Source: Polyangiaceae bacterium UTPRO1 (GTDB lineage: Bacteria; Desulfobacterota; Binatia; UTPRO1). From it: DNA of 64,000 bases. Positions 9,957-23,184 of the stretch are shown in pieces; within the stretch, counting starts at the first letter, position 1, and each line of letters starts with the position of its first letter. Both the position numbers and the translations under genes were made by a program. The stretch is taken from NCBI GenBank assembly GCA_002050235.1, contig MWST01000018.1:248001-312000 (forward strand). The letters run 5' to 3'. The notes beneath the pieces are model-generated. The model was not told the DNA's origin, searched no databases, and worked only from the letters and a program-made list of their open reading frames with translations.

Positions 9957-9971
9957 ACTGAACGTTTAGTA
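9956..9971. promoter_or_regulatory. Probable TetR operator
   Basis: TACTGAACGTTTAGTA is a 16-bp inverted repeat with 7 of 8 arm positions matching (TACTGAAC against TACTAAAC). It abuts the tetR start codon and overlaps the expected -10 region, which suits repression by steric block. Confidence 0.6.
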
Positions 9972-9986
9972 GCGACTGGACCACCG

Positions 9987-9992
9987 TGTCAA
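9987..9992 (-). promoter_or_regulatory. -35 element of the tetR/acyl-CoA dehydrogenase promoter
   Basis: A perfect TTGACA on the minus strand. A 17-nt spacer places the -10 hexamer at 9964-9969 (CTAAAC, a poor match), inside the palindromic operator, with the start site predicted next to the ATG. Confidence 0.45.
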
Positions 9993-10066
9993 TTGGATCT
10001 GTAACTGCCTGAAGGCACGGCGAAAACTCTGGCGCTGTCGACCGTCCATCGCTATGGTCGAAGTCC

Positions 10067-10867
10067 ATGTTCGAGCGCAGTCGGATTGCCGATACGCTCC
10101 GGAACGCGCGCGAGAGAGGGGGGATGACGGTCGAAGAGGCGGCTGCCGCGGCTGGTGTTCCTCTCCCGTACGTCCGTCTTCTCGAAGGTGAGTCGAACGT
10201 GCGCGTCGGCATTCCCGACGCGATCTACCTGATCCCGTTCTTCCGGAAGTACGCGAGCTTTCTGTCGATCGATTCCGAAGAGTTGTTGCCAGACTTCCTC
10301 GGCATACTGCAACAAGACGGAGGAGAGCCGAGATCTCCGACTCGACTCGACTACCGGCCCCGCCATGCCGGATGGTGGAAACCTTTCGCAGCTCCCGTGA
10401 CCATCGGAATCGCCGTGGCACTGCTCCGACAGGCGGGCAATAGCCCTAGCTTCGATAACGTCAGCACCGACGAGCCCATTGCCTCCGCCACGAGCACGGG
10501 TGTATCAGCGACAGCACAGCCTAGCTCCCTATCAAGCGCTGAAGAAACGGCCACTCCGATGTCGCCGACTTCCATCGTGCCGCAGGAAGCGACATCGACC
10601 GGCGTCCACGTACTCACGATAACCGCCAAGGAAGAGTCCTGGCTCGCGCTTACGATCGAGGACCAAAGTACGAAGCAATACCTATTGCACGCAGGAGAAT
10701 CGCGTACGTGGAGCGGAGCGCGATTCTCCATCACGATCGGCAATGCCGGGGGGGTTGCACTCATACTCGACGGCCGCGGGCTGCCGCCCATCGGCAAGCC
10801 TGGGCAGGTGATCCACAACCTGCGTTTCCCGGCAGTCACACCGCGCCCGAGTCCGACCGCAAGTTGA
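10067..10867 (+). CDS. RodZ-like helix-turn-helix protein with C-terminal DUF4115
   Basis: A 266-aa protein. The N-terminal HTH_25-type domain (residues 7-80) is followed by one short membrane segment around 103-121. A Ser/Thr/Ala-rich linker comes next, then a C-terminal beta domain (about 178-258; the segments TAKEESWLALTIEDQS and LLHAGESRTW are typical of DUF4115). This is the RodZ architecture, which links MreB filaments to the membrane for cell shape. The membrane segment is shorter than usual. It is divergent from tetR and convergent with atpC. Confidence 0.8.
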   Translation: MFERSRIADTLRNARERGGMTVEEAAAAAGVPLPYVRLLEGESNVRVGIPDAIYLIPFFRKYASFLSIDSEELLPDFLGILQQDGGEPRSPTRLDYRPRHAGWWKPFAAPVTIGIAVALLRQAGNSPSFDNVSTDEPIASATSTGVSATAQPSSLSSAEETATPMSPTSIVPQEATSTGVHVLTITAKEESWLALTIEDQSTKQYLLHAGESRTWSGARFSITIGNAGGVALILDGRGLPPIGKPGQVIHNLRFPAVTPRPSPTAS

Positions 10868-10896
10868 CCGGACGCAGCGTCCCTACCTGGCCGGTC
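10866..10896. terminator. Inverted repeat at rodZ-like/atpC convergence
   Basis: GACCGG (10866-10871) and CCGGTC (10891-10896) are complementary, with GACGC/GCGTC inside. The left arm includes two bases of the rodZ-like stop codon. There is no U-tract, so this is only a candidate. Confidence 0.3.
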
Positions 10897-10903
10897 GTGA
10901 CGC

Positions 10904-11317
10904 CTACGGCTTTTCGGAAGCGGCCGCTATGCGCGCCGCTTCACGATCCAGGGCTCGTCGAGTCGACTCAAACTCCGGCGCCCCGACATCCATCGTGTCG
11001 AGCGCACTCTTGCCTTCTTCGTACGCCCGTTTCGCCGCATCGATATCGATCTGCCGGGCGAACTCGGCGCCGTCGGCAAGGACTGTCATGACGTTGTCGG
11101 CTACTTCCGCATAACCGCCAAAAACGGCAATCATCTGTCGCTGGTCGCCCGCGCGATACATGAGACGGCCGGGACCGAGCACCGTCAAAAAAGCGATGTG
11201 ATCGGGAAGCACTCCGAACTCACCGGTGTCCCCGGGAGCCATCACTTCTTCCACCTCCTCGTCGAGGAGGAGGCGTTCCGGCGTGACGATACGAAGTCGA
11301 AATTTGGTTGCGGCCAT
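10904..11317 (-). CDS. atpC: ATP synthase F1 subunit epsilon
   Basis: A 137-aa central-stalk subunit that couples rotation to catalysis and can inhibit hydrolysis. The N-terminal beta-sandwich motif (LRIVTPERLLLDEEVEEVMA, PGDTGEFGVLPDH) is diagnostic. The C-terminal two-helix region (ARQIDIDAAKRAYEEGKSAL) is present. It is the last gene of the minus-strand atp operon, 12 bp after atpD. The C-terminus is about average in length. Confidence 0.95.
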   Translation of the reverse strand: MAATKFRLRIVTPERLLLDEEVEEVMAPGDTGEFGVLPDHIAFLTVLGPGRLMYRAGDQRQMIAVFGGYAEVADNVMTVLADGAEFARQIDIDAAKRAYEEGKSALDTMDVGAPEFESTRRALDREAARIAAASEKP

Positions 11318-11329
11318 CGGGCTCTACGG

Positions 11330-15158
<3,829 letters not shown>

Positions 15159-15175
15159 CGATCCTTTCTCGTACT

Positions 15176-15715
15176 TCAGCTGCCCGTGGACATCTGCTGC
15201 TGTAGCTTGTCTAGCTCTGTCCGCAGGCTCCCGTCGTAGACCTTGCCGTCGACTTCGACGATCACGCCCGCAATGAGCTCGGGAACCACGCTCACCTCGG
15301 CTTTGACGATGCGCCCCGTAATGACTCCGAACTCGCGTGTGATTTGCTCGAGAATATCGGCGGAGAGCACCGCAGCACTGCGTATGAGGGCCCGTGTTAT
15401 ACCCCGCTCTTCATCCAACAGGGCATTGAAGACGATCCGGATCGCGTCTACGTGGCTGAGGCGATCATGATCTACGAGCAACAATAAGAAATCGTGAAGC
15501 GTAGCCGGCGCATTCGCCGCCTCGGCGATCGTGGCCACCAGCGCACGTTTACGATCGCGCCGAACGGGACTCGTGAATACCCGCATGACGTGCGGCTCGG
15601 CGATCGTGTCGGCGATGGTCCCGAGAGCGACGTCGACGGCGTCGAACGCCCCCTGCGCCTTCGTCAGCGAGAACAGCGCGCGCGCGTAGCGCCGGGCTAT
15701 GGCGTCCGGTTTCAT
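15176..15715 (-). CDS. atpH: ATP synthase F1 subunit delta
   Basis: A 179-aa peripheral-stalk subunit joining F1 to the b/b' dimer. It begins [20 protein letters not shown] and ends in the domain with [20 protein letters not shown], a typical OSCP/delta C-terminus. The start overlaps the atpF stop as ATGA. The frame stays open for 46 more codons upstream, but that stretch lies inside atpF. Confidence 0.94.
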   Translation of the reverse strand: MKPDAIARRYARALFSLTKAQGAFDAVDVALGTIADTIAEPHVMRVFTSPVRRDRKRALVATIAEAANAPATLHDFLLLLVDHDRLSHVDAIRIVFNALLDEERGITRALIRSAAVLSADILEQITREFGVITGRIVKAEVSVVPELIAGVIVEVDGKVYDGSLRTELDKLQQQMSTGS

Positions 15716-16344
15716 CGCGCACTCGCCTCCTTCAAGAACTGCTGAATGAACGAACGCTGATCGTCCGGCGTCAGGGCGTTTAGGATACGCTCTTCGGCGA
15801 GTCGGGATGTGGCGAGAGAGAGAGAGCTCCGCAGCTTCTCCATCGCCCGCCAACTTTCCTGCTCCGAGAGCAGGGCCGCATCGGTCAGTCGACGCGCCCC
15901 GGTTTCCTCTGCTTGCACCCTCAGACGCTCGGCTTGGCGCGTAGCAATCGCGAGCAGATCGCGTCGGATGGCATCGGTTTCATCTTTCAACACTGCGAGA
16001 CGCTCCTTGCTGGCAAGGAGCTTTTCCTGTGCTCGACTCAACGACGCCTTGGATTCGCTCTGCGATCGCATGATGTCGGAGTGACGACGACGCAGGTACT
16101 CCCGCAACGCCGGAATGACGAAGCGCACTATGATGAACAAGTAGATAGTGAAATTGATCGCGGGGAAGAAAAGTTGATCCAAGCCCGCTTCATGATGTTC
16201 AGCAGCATGCCCACGCTCCGCGGCCACCTCCTGAGACGGAGCCGGGTCCGAGGCGGTAGCTGCGGTGATCGATGTCACCTGCAACAGCATGATCATCACG
16301 AGCGCCGCTGAAGCGCGCGAGCAGAGAAGCCGCACCGTTTTCAC
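15712..16344 (-). CDS. atpF: ATP synthase F0 subunit b
   Basis: A 210-aa subunit with two hydrophobic stretches. Residues 8-30 look like a cleavable signal or an extra membrane segment (LVMIMLLQVTSITAATA). Residues about 56-80 form the usual b-subunit anchor (FFPAINFTIYLFIIVRFVIP). A long charged helix follows for the peripheral stalk. The N-terminal extension is known for b subunits encoded next to b' in some deltaproteobacteria. It overlaps atpH and b' by 4 bp each. Confidence 0.9.
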   Translation of the reverse strand: MKTVRLLCSRASAALVMIMLLQVTSITAATASDPAPSQEVAAERGHAAEHHEAGLDQLFFPAINFTIYLFIIVRFVIPALREYLRRRHSDIMRSQSESKASLSRAQEKLLASKERLAVLKDETDAIRRDLLAIATRQAERLRVQAEETGARRLTDAALLSEQESWRAMEKLRSSLSLATSRLAEERILNALTPDDQRSFIQQFLKEASAR

Positions 16345-16772
16345 GCCACTCGTCCCAGCACCCGAAGGATCACGTCGCTAGCGAGCTTCGATGCTTCCGC
16401 TTCGAGGGGCGCTCGAGCCTCGTGAACCTGGGCGTCCGTGGCGGCGCGTTCGCGTTCCAGCAGATCGGCCGCCTCGCCTCGGTAGCGTTCGAGAATGGCG
16501 TGCTCCTCGACTTCGGACGTCCGGCGAATTTCCTCGGCCTGGCGCGCACCCTGCTGACGTGCTTCCGCCAATCCCGACTCCACCGCCGCATCGATCTGAG
16601 CCGCTTCAGCAATCATGGCTTCTGCGCGGGCTCGCGCACCCCCAGTGGCCTCTACACGCTTTTGCAGCGCCTGCTGCATGGGCGTGAATAGGAGCACGCG
16701 CATCACCTGCCAGAAGACCACGAAGCTCACGAGTTGAATGAAGAACGTTATGTCTGGGGGGAGCTTGAGCAC
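16341..16772 (-). CDS. atpF': ATP synthase F0 subunit b' (second b-type subunit)
   Basis: A 143-aa b-type subunit: a membrane helix at about 8-28 (ITFFIQLVSFVVFWQVMRVL) followed by an Ala/Glu-rich helix. It would pair with the following b subunit as a heterodimeric stalk. The start is GTG 16772 with AGGA 4 nt upstream. It is the first gene of the atp operon, 82 bp downstream of the bactofilin gene. Confidence 0.9.
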   Translation of the reverse strand: MLKLPPDITFFIQLVSFVVFWQVMRVLLFTPMQQALQKRVEATGGARARAEAMIAEAAQIDAAVESGLAEARQQGARQAEEIRRTSEVEEHAILERYRGEAADLLERERAATDAQVHEARAPLEAEASKLASDVILRVLGRVA

Positions 16773-16854
16773 GGATCCTGGATGGCTGTTAGATATGGCG
16801 ACGGCCGCCGCAGTCTTGAACGGAAGACACTGCCGAGCCGGGCGGAGGAAAGAT

Positions 16855-17403
16855 CTATTTCACACCCTCGGAGTGGGCTTTGTGAACACCGCCGTCGGCA
16901 GCTTTATCGTCCTTCGGGAACGGAGTGACCTTCCCGGCCTTCGCGGCCTCGGCGCCCCCCATCGAACAATGGCCCTCGAAGATGACACCTTCTTGGATGA
17001 TGAGACTCGGCGTCGTGACGTTGCCGAAAAGCTTGCCGGGCGCGCGAATCTCGACGCGCTTGCGAGCCGTGATGTCGCCGGTGACCCGCCCTTTGATGAT
17101 GACGCAGCTTCCGGTGATCTGAGCGTTTACGATAGCCGGTTCGCCGACAATCAGGGTGTCTTGGGCCGCGATCTCCCCTTCGACCTGGCCGTCGACGCGA
17201 ACCGTGCCTTCGAAGTTCAGCTTGCCGGTGACTCGGCTGCCTTTTCCGAGATACGCATTCACTTCGCCCGCGACTGCCGTAGGAACCGCCTCCTTGTCGA
17301 GGCCCTCACGCTCGATGCGAGGCGGCTCCGCGATCACGGTGCGAATCTCCTGCGTCTCGAAGCGATCGGATCGATCGCGACTCTCTTTGCCGAAGAGCGC
17401 CAT
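16855..17403 (-). CDS. Bactofilin (polymer-forming cytoskeletal protein)
   Basis: A 182-aa protein with a central right-handed beta-helix of the DUF583/bactofilin type: repeated short strands such as GKLNFEGTVRVDGQVEGEI and ARKRVEIRAPGKLFGNV. Flexible tails flank it. Bactofilins polymerise without nucleotide and can position ParABS or cell-wall enzymes. In Myxococcus they organise the parABS machinery, which fits the location directly after parB. ATG 17403 is preceded by AAGGA at a normal distance. Confidence 0.9.
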   Translation of the reverse strand: MALFGKESRDRSDRFETQEIRTVIAEPPRIEREGLDKEAVPTAVAGEVNAYLGKGSRVTGKLNFEGTVRVDGQVEGEIAAQDTLIVGEPAIVNAQITGSCVIIKGRVTGDITARKRVEIRAPGKLFGNVTTPSLIIQEGVIFEGHCSMGGAEAAKAGKVTPFPKDDKAADGGVHKAHSEGVK

Positions 17404-17483
17404 GGAGAGCTTCCTTTCGACGGTCTGCTCGCTTCTTGGCCGACCCAAAACCGCGTCGTCTTAGCATCGGCTCTCACGACTTG

Positions 17484-18353
17484 TCAAAAACCGGGGCTAC
17501 GGGACTCGATGCGATCGACCAGGCCTTGAAGCTGTTCCGGTGAGTAGTACTCGATCTCGATTTTGCCTCCCCGACCCTTGGCGGCGATCCGCACTCGCGT
17601 TCCGAGTATCGTTCCGAGCTCGCGCTCGAGCGCGGCCCGATGTGGATCCGAGGGTGCGGCCGCTGCCGTGGACTTCCGGGCAGCAACGAGGTGTTCCGCA
17701 TCTCTAACCGACATCTGGCGTGCCTGGATCTGCTTGGCGGCGCGCAACTGCGCTTCGGGATTGTCGATAGAGACTAGGACGCGAGCATGTCCGGCGGTGA
17801 GGCGGCCTCTCGCAATGTCCTGTTTGATCGCTTCGGGAAGTCGCAGCAGTCGCAACGCGTTCGCCACCGTCGGACGGCTCTTGCCGACCCGCTGCGCAAC
17901 CCGTTCTTGCGTAAGACCGAACTCGTCCATCAACCGCTGATACGCCGTTGCTTCTTCGAGAGGCGAAAGATCATCTCGTTGGAGATTTTCCACGAGGGCG
18001 AGCTCGAGACTCTCTTCGTCGGAGAGCTCACGCATGTAAACCGGGACGTGCGTTAAGCCTGCCCGTTCGGCGGCGCGCAGCCGCCGTTCGCCCGCCACGA
18101 GTTCGAAATCGCCATCGGAGAGAGGCCGCACCAAGAGAGGTTGAATCACCCCCTGGACTTTGATCGAAGCCGCCAATTCGGCGAGAGCTTCCTCCTCGAA
18201 CTCCACCCGGGGTTGACGGGGATTCGGATGGATCTTGTCCAGAGCAACCATACGGTCGGCTGGGACCTGCTCGGAAACGGCCGTCGGAACCTGTGCAGCT
18301 TTTCCGGCTCCTGGAATCAATGCATCGAGTCCACGTCCCAGCGCCTTGCGCAT
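17484..18353 (-). CDS. parB: Chromosome-partitioning protein ParB
   Basis: A 289-aa CTP-dependent DNA clamp that loads at parS. The N-terminus carries the basic ParA-activating motif KALGRGLDAL. The CTP-binding GERR motif is at residues 88-91 and ENLQRDD at 122-128. The helix-turn-helix is around 147-171 (LTQERVAQRVGKSRPTVANA). The C-terminal dimerisation region is present. It is 3 bp downstream of parA, with two parS sites just upstream of parA. This is the canonical chromosomal ParB; a second homologue lies at 37.1 kb. Confidence 0.96.
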   Translation of the reverse strand: MRKALGRGLDALIPGAGKAAQVPTAVSEQVPADRMVALDKIHPNPRQPRVEFEEEALAELAASIKVQGVIQPLLVRPLSDGDFELVAGERRLRAAERAGLTHVPVYMRELSDEESLELALVENLQRDDLSPLEEATAYQRLMDEFGLTQERVAQRVGKSRPTVANALRLLRLPEAIKQDIARGRLTAGHARVLVSIDNPEAQLRAAKQIQARQMSVRDAEHLVAARKSTAAAAPSDPHRAALERELGTILGTRVRIAAKGRGGKIEIEYYSPEQLQGLVDRIESRSPGF

Positions 18354-18356
18354 CAG

Positions 18357-19127
18357 TTATCTCCTAACGGCGTTTTGAACGAGCTCTTCCGTCAGTGCCG
18401 CATAGGCTTTCGCACCCCGGGAGCTAGCATCATAAACCATCGCCGGAACACCATAGCTGGGACACTCACTTAGACGAACATTTCTAGGAATGACAGCCTT
18501 GAAGACCTGGTCCGGGAAATGCTGTCGCACCTCGTTCAGTACCTGATGCGCCAGACTATTCCTAGTATCAAACATTGTTAGTAAAAGCCCCTCGATTCCT
18601 AGTGACGGGTTCAGGCCCTGGCGAATGAAGCCGATGGTATCGAGGAGAGCGCTGAGCCCCTCCAGCGCATAGTACTCGCACTGGAGCGGAATGAGGACCG
18701 CGTCTGCGGCACTCAAAGCATTGACCGTGAGCAGCCCCAGCGAAGGAGGGCAATCTATAATGACGAACTCAAAACGGTGTCTCAGTGCAGCGATGGCCTG
18801 CTGAAGTCGATATTCCCGGCGTGGAAGCGGTACGAGCTCTATCTCCGCTCCGATCAAATCACGACTCGCGGGCATGACCCATAAATTATCTACTTGGGTC
18901 GGACGGATGATGTCGTCGACTGACCGCTCTCCGATAAGAGCGTGATATACCGATGCCCCGACCTCTTGCGGATGGATCCCTAGACCACTGGTGGCGCTGG
19001 CTTGCGGATCGAGATCTATCATCAGCGTAGAGTGCCCGGCGAGCGCCAGTCCAGCTCCAAGATTGACTGACGTCGTTGTTTTTCCGACGCCGCCTTTCTG
19101 GTTGGCGATTGCTAAAACCCGTCCCAC
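18357..19127 (-). CDS. parA: Chromosome-partitioning ATPase ParA (Soj)
   Basis: A 256-aa deviant Walker ATPase. KGGVGKTTTSVNLGAGLAL is at the N-terminus, DLDPQASATSGLG gives the A' motif and DCPPSLGLLTVNAL the B motif. Its ATP-dependent DNA binding drives segregation of ParB-parS complexes. The start is taken as GTG 19127, which has GGAGG 5 nt upstream and yields MGRVLAIANQKGG. The longer frame to 19169 lacks such support. Confidence 0.95.
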   Translation of the reverse strand: MGRVLAIANQKGGVGKTTTSVNLGAGLALAGHSTLMIDLDPQASATSGLGIHPQEVGASVYHALIGERSVDDIIRPTQVDNLWVMPASRDLIGAEIELVPLPRREYRLQQAIAALRHRFEFVIIDCPPSLGLLTVNALSAADAVLIPLQCEYYALEGLSALLDTIGFIRQGLNPSLGIEGLLLTMFDTRNSLAHQVLNEVRQHFPDQVFKAVIPRNVRLSECPSYGVPAMVYDASSRGAKAYAALTEELVQNAVRR

Positions 19128-19225
19128 GAGCACCTCCACGCCGTAACGACCGAGGCAATCGTCTAGCACAAACCGACGTGCCCGAAAAGCTTGGGGGGAA
19201 GTCGAAGCTCCCTCGGACCGACGGC

Positions 19226-19241
19226 GGTTTCACGTGAAACA
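19226..19241. promoter_or_regulatory. parS centromere site 1
   Basis: GGTTTCACGTGAAACA matches the universal parS consensus TGTTTCACGTGAAACA at 15 of 16 positions; the 14-bp core GTTTCACGTGAAAC is perfect. It lies between rsmG and parA, the usual place. Confidence 0.95.
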
Positions 19242-19263
19242 TCTCGACTGGATCCTGTCGGAA

Positions 19264-19279
19264 TGTTTCACGTGAAACC
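19264..19279. promoter_or_regulatory. parS centromere site 2
   Basis: TGTTTCACGTGAAACC matches the parS consensus at 15 of 16 positions with a perfect 14-bp core. It lies 38 bp from site 1, start to start, with the single mismatch on the opposite flank. Confidence 0.95.
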
Positions 19280-19286
19280 GTCCATC

Positions 19287-19937
19287 CTATCGATTCAGCC
19301 GTAAAACGTCCACCGCCCGGATTGGACTTCCCTGGATCTGATAGCGGACGGTCCTACTCAACTTCAACGATGCGCCTTCCGTCACCGGGGCTTCCGCAGC
19401 CTTCATCTTATACAGTCTGCCGCTCGGGGTCAGCCACGAGGCGGCTATTTCCGTCAGGGTACCATCGGACCACGCCGCCCGGGAAACGACTGCCTCCGCC
19501 TGGTTCACATAGCGCGCCGGCGGCACCTCCGCGCGGCTAGCTATCACCACGACATTCTCCATCCGCAGGGTCCGTCGAACCTCCGATAGGAAGCTCGCCT
19601 TTTTCTGCTTCGCCTCTACGAGAACGAATGATTGTCCTGGCCTCACGACTGCGAGGGGCACCCCTGGAAATCCTGCTCCCGTCCCGAGATCTACTACCAG
19701 GCCGCTGGAGGGGAGAAGAGGACCGATCGCCAGCGAGTCCAGCAGGTGCCTGTCGACCAACTCGCGTGACGACCGGCATGACACGAGATTCATCTTTCGA
19801 CTCCAGAGATCGAGGATATCCGCGAAACGCGCTAGGCCACGAACAGCTTCGGGCTCTACCTCGACTCCAAGACCGGCCGCGGCGACAATCAAGTGGTCGC
19901 GGTCATCATCCGACAACCGCAGCGTCACCGATCTCAC
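19287..19937 (-). CDS. rsmG: 16S rRNA (guanine-527-N7)-methyltransferase
   Basis: A 216-aa Rossmann-fold methyltransferase. The SAM-binding motif reads [20 protein letters not shown], and [20 protein letters not shown] is the RsmG (GidB) signature. It methylates G527 of 16S rRNA; loss gives low-level streptomycin resistance in other bacteria. The start overlaps mnmG by 32 bp, so translation is coupled. Confidence 0.95.
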   Translation of the reverse strand: MRSVTLRLSDDDRDHLIVAAAGLGVEVEPEAVRGLARFADILDLWSRKMNLVSCRSSRELVDRHLLDSLAIGPLLPSSGLVVDLGTGAGFPGVPLAVVRPGQSFVLVEAKQKKASFLSEVRRTLRMENVVVIASRAEVPPARYVNQAEAVVSRAAWSDGTLTEIAASWLTPSGRLYKMKAAEAPVTEGASLKLSRTVRYQIQGSPIRAVDVLRLNR

Positions 19938-21729
19938 GACTCCGCCAGCGCTTCAAAAGCACGGACAGGATCGAGATCGCCGCCGGCGTGACGCCGGGAA
20001 TGCGCGCCGCCTGCCCGAGTGTCCGTGGACGCACCACGTTCAGTTTCTCGCGAATTTCTCGCGAGAGCGACACAACCGTCGAATAGTCGATCGTGTCGGG
20101 AAGGATTTGCCCTTCCAGATCTCGTAGACGCGCTATCTCGCGCTCCTGTCGTCGAATGTAGCCCGCGTACTTGACTCGGCACTCGACCTCGATCTGTACT
20201 CCTTTGTCCGGAGTAGGAAAACCTTTTGGACGCCGGGGAATCAGATCTTGGAAACTCGTGGTTGGTTGGCGGAGGGCGTGCAGCAGCCCCGTCGATCGGA
20301 GAAACCGGATCTCGCAATCGACCGCCGCCTCTTTGGCCATCACGAACTCGTACCGGTCACCATCGATCAGTCCAGCTTCGAAAGCGATAGGAGCGAGCCG
20401 CTGGTCTGCATTGCCCTCGCGCAGAACCAAGCGATGCTCCGCCCGAGAAGTGAACATCCGGTAGGGCTCTCCTGCGATACCCCGCGTCACCAGGTCGTCA
20501 ATCATCACGCCGATGTAAGCCTGGTCTCTCCCGAGTACGATCGGTATCTCGTCCCTCGCGAACCGTGCGGCATTGACTCCGGCCAAAAGTCCCTGTGCCG
20601 CCGCCTCCTCGTACCCCGTCGTTCCGTTGATCTGGCCGGCATGGAAAAGACCCGTAACCGCTTTGGTTTCGAGGGAAGGCCGGAGCTCCAGCGGATCGAC
20701 ATAGTCATATTCGACCGCATATCCGGGACGTAGGATCTCGGCCGATTCCAGACCGGGAATCGTGTGGAGCATTGCCACCTGAATGTGCAGGGGCAAGCTC
20801 GTCGAAAGCCCGTTCGGATAAATTTCGACCGTGTCCAGCCCTTCCGGTTCGAGGAAGATCTGGTGGCGCTCCTTATCGGCGAATCGTACCACCTTGTCTT
20901 CGATCGACGGGCAATAACGCGGACCGCGCGAAGTGATCTGCCCAGAGAACAGCGCCGATTCCGGTAAACCACGGCGCACGACGTCGTGGGTCATCGACGT
21001 CGTATAGGTCATAAAACAGGAGACTTGCGGCTGGCTGACCTCCGATCGGAACGAGGAAAATGGGGTCGGATTGGGATCACCGGGCTGCTCGGCCAAGCGG
21101 TTGAAATCAATCGATCTACGATCGAGTCGTGGACATGTGCCAGTCTTCAATCGACCGACCCTCAACCCTAGTTGGGCCAGACTCAGGCTTAACCCCTGAA
21201 TTCCCGGGTCTCCGAAGCGACCGCCGGAGTAGCTGCGCTTTCCGATGTGGATCCGACCCTGTAGAAACGTGCCGGTCGTGAGGACCACCGCTCGTCCCAC
21301 CAAGGTCTCTCCGAAATCAGTCTGCACACCCTTGATCCGCCCGCGCTCCACCCATACCCGCTCGATGCTCGCCTGACGCAAGGTGAGTCCTCGAGTGGAT
21401 TCGACCACCCGCTTCATGTGTGCTCGGTAGAGCGCTTTGTCCGCCTGCGCTCGTGTCGCCCGGACGGCTGACCCCTTCTTCGTGTTGAGCGTACGAAACT
21501 GAATTCCGGTAGCATCGATGGCTCGGCCCATCTCTCCACCGAGCGCATCGATCTCCTTGACCAACTGTCCCTTACCGATCCCGCCTATTGCAGGATTGCA
21601 CGACATCTGTCCTATGTTATCGATATTTTGTGTAACTAACAGCGCCCGCGCACCGACACGCGTCGCTGCCAATGCGGCCTCGATGCCGGCATGGCCGGCG
21701 CCGACCACGATGACGTCGTACGATTCCAC
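19906..21729 (-). CDS. mnmG: tRNA uridine-5-carboxymethylaminomethyl synthesis enzyme MnmG (GidA)
   Basis: A 607-aa FAD-dependent partner of MnmE that makes cmnm5U34 in tRNA. The dinucleotide motif [14 protein letters not shown] is at the N-terminus. [20 protein letters not shown] and [20 protein letters not shown] are GidA signatures. GTG 21729 was chosen (product begins [15 protein letters not shown]). An upstream in-frame TTG at 21759 is inside the end of mnmE and adds ten residues. No strong Shine-Dalgarno sequence is seen for either. Confidence 0.96.
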   Translation of the reverse strand: MESYDVIVVGAGHAGIEAALAATRVGARALLVTQNIDNIGQMSCNPAIGGIGKGQLVKEIDALGGEMGRAIDATGIQFRTLNTKKGSAVRATRAQADKALYRAHMKRVVESTRGLTLRQASIERVWVERGRIKGVQTDFGETLVGRAVVLTTGTFLQGRIHIGKRSYSGGRFGDPGIQGLSLSLAQLGLRVGRLKTGTCPRLDRRSIDFNRLAEQPGDPNPTPFSSFRSEVSQPQVSCFMTYTTSMTHDVVRRGLPESALFSGQITSRGPRYCPSIEDKVVRFADKERHQIFLEPEGLDTVEIYPNGLSTSLPLHIQVAMLHTIPGLESAEILRPGYAVEYDYVDPLELRPSLETKAVTGLFHAGQINGTTGYEEAAAQGLLAGVNAARFARDEIPIVLGRDQAYIGVMIDDLVTRGIAGEPYRMFTSRAEHRLVLREGNADQRLAPIAFEAGLIDGDRYEFVMAKEAAVDCEIRFLRSTGLLHALRQPTTSFQDLIPRRPKGFPTPDKGVQIEVECRVKYAGYIRRQEREIARLRDLEGQILPDTIDYSTVVSLSREIREKLNVVRPRTLGQAARIPGVTPAAISILSVLLKRWRSREIGDAAVVG

Positions 21730-21743
21730 GGTTCGACGCCAAA

Positions 21744-23129
21744 CTATTTGCCGAGACAAAAGTCGGCAAATACGCGGTCGAGAACATCCTCGGACGTGAT
21801 CTGCCCGGTGATGGCGGACAGCGCCACGGCCGCGCGCCTCAAGTCACTCGCAACGAGTTCGAGCGGCGAATCGTCTCCCATCGCGCCTTCGGCGGAGCAT
21901 AGGTGAAAAAGCGCCTCCCGAACCGCTTCATGGTGTCGTGCGCGAACGAGCAGGATCTCATCTGCGTCCCCACGGCAACTTGATCCGAAAACCGTCGTCC
22001 CGATCGCGGCAGTCAGCTCATCGAGACCGTCCCGAGTCACGGCGCTCACCCGTACTATCGGCGCGCTTCCCACCAGCAAGCGGACCGCCTCGTCGGAGAG
22101 TCGTATTCCGATGTCGGTCTTGTTCAAGACAGCAATGGTACGCTCGTGGCGAAGAGCTCGGGCAACATGCCAGTCGTCGACGTGGAGTTCCGCGCTAGCG
22201 TCGAAGATCGCGAGAACACATTCCGCGTCCTCGACGGTACGGTGCGTCCGCTCGATACCCAGCTCCTCTACGACACCCGCTGCGTCCCGTAATCCAGCCG
22301 TATCGAGAATCACCACCGGTGCCCCGTCGATGACGATCGCAGCCTCCAGCACGTCGCGGGTCGTTCCCGGAACTGGTGTCACTATGGCGCGCTCGTGACC
22401 CGCCAAGGCATTCATGAGGCTGGATTTGCCGACGTTCGGGCGTCCGATCAACGCTACCCGCGCACCCGCGTAGCGCAATCGACCGCGTTCGAAGGTCGCC
22501 GCCATTGCTTCCAGTTCGCGGCGCACCCGGATCAGCTCACCACGCACCTCGTCGGGCTCGAACTCCGGAACATCTTCCTCGGGAAAATCGAGCGCCACCT
22601 CGCAACGAGCACACGCTCCGACGATCGCACCACGAAGTCGTTCGACACAATTCGAGAGATGCCCCTCCAACTGCGACATCGCCAATCGTCGACCCGCTTC
22701 ACTCCGCGCAGCGATCAAATCGGCGACAGCCTCCGCTTGAACGAGATCGATCCGACCGTTCAGAAAGGCCCGCTTGGTGAACTCCCCGGGCTCGGCGGGG
22801 CGCACAGCGGGCCGGGCACAGATGGTTTCCAGGATTCGGCGAGTCACGAGTGTTCCCCCGTGACAATGGATCTCGACCACGTCCTCTCCGGTAAAGCTCT
22901 TGGGTCCCCTCATTCCGAAGGCCAGAACTTCGTCGATCACCTCGCCTGTGGCTGGGTCGACCAGATTTCCGACGTAGATCCTGCGCGACTCCGGTACGCC
23001 CGAACCGGTGGCCCGCCGGAACACTGCATCGGCGACCGCGCATGCCTCGCTTCCGCTGACGCGAACAATCGCGATTCCACCGGGCCCGGGAGCAGTCGCG
23101 ATCGCGGCGATAGTCTCGTGCGAGCTCAT
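21744..23129 (-). CDS. mnmE: tRNA modification GTPase MnmE (TrmE)
   Basis: A 461-aa protein with an N-terminal tetrahydrofolate-binding domain ([20 protein letters not shown]), a helical domain and an inserted G domain: [20 protein letters not shown] and NKTDIG are the G1, G3 and G4 motifs. It ends FCLGK, with the conserved C-terminal Cys. It works with MnmG, encoded directly downstream. The jag/khpB gene that usually sits between yidC and mnmE is absent; only 55 bp separate yidC and mnmE. Confidence 0.96.
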   Translation of the reverse strand: MSSHETIAAIATAPGPGGIAIVRVSGSEACAVADAVFRRATGSGVPESRRIYVGNLVDPATGEVIDEVLAFGMRGPKSFTGEDVVEIHCHGGTLVTRRILETICARPAVRPAEPGEFTKRAFLNGRIDLVQAEAVADLIAARSEAGRRLAMSQLEGHLSNCVERLRGAIVGACARCEVALDFPEEDVPEFEPDEVRGELIRVRRELEAMAATFERGRLRYAGARVALIGRPNVGKSSLMNALAGHERAIVTPVPGTTRDVLEAAIVIDGAPVVILDTAGLRDAAGVVEELGIERTHRTVEDAECVLAIFDASAELHVDDWHVARALRHERTIAVLNKTDIGIRLSDEAVRLLVGSAPIVRVSAVTRDGLDELTAAIGTTVFGSSCRGDADEILLVRARHHEAVREALFHLCSAEGAMGDDSPLELVASDLRRAAVALSAITGQITSEDVLDRVFADFCLGK

Positions 23130-23184
23130 GGCGCTAACCGAGACGCCGTCGATATACCGGCGGTACCCAGAGGCCGCGAGAAGA

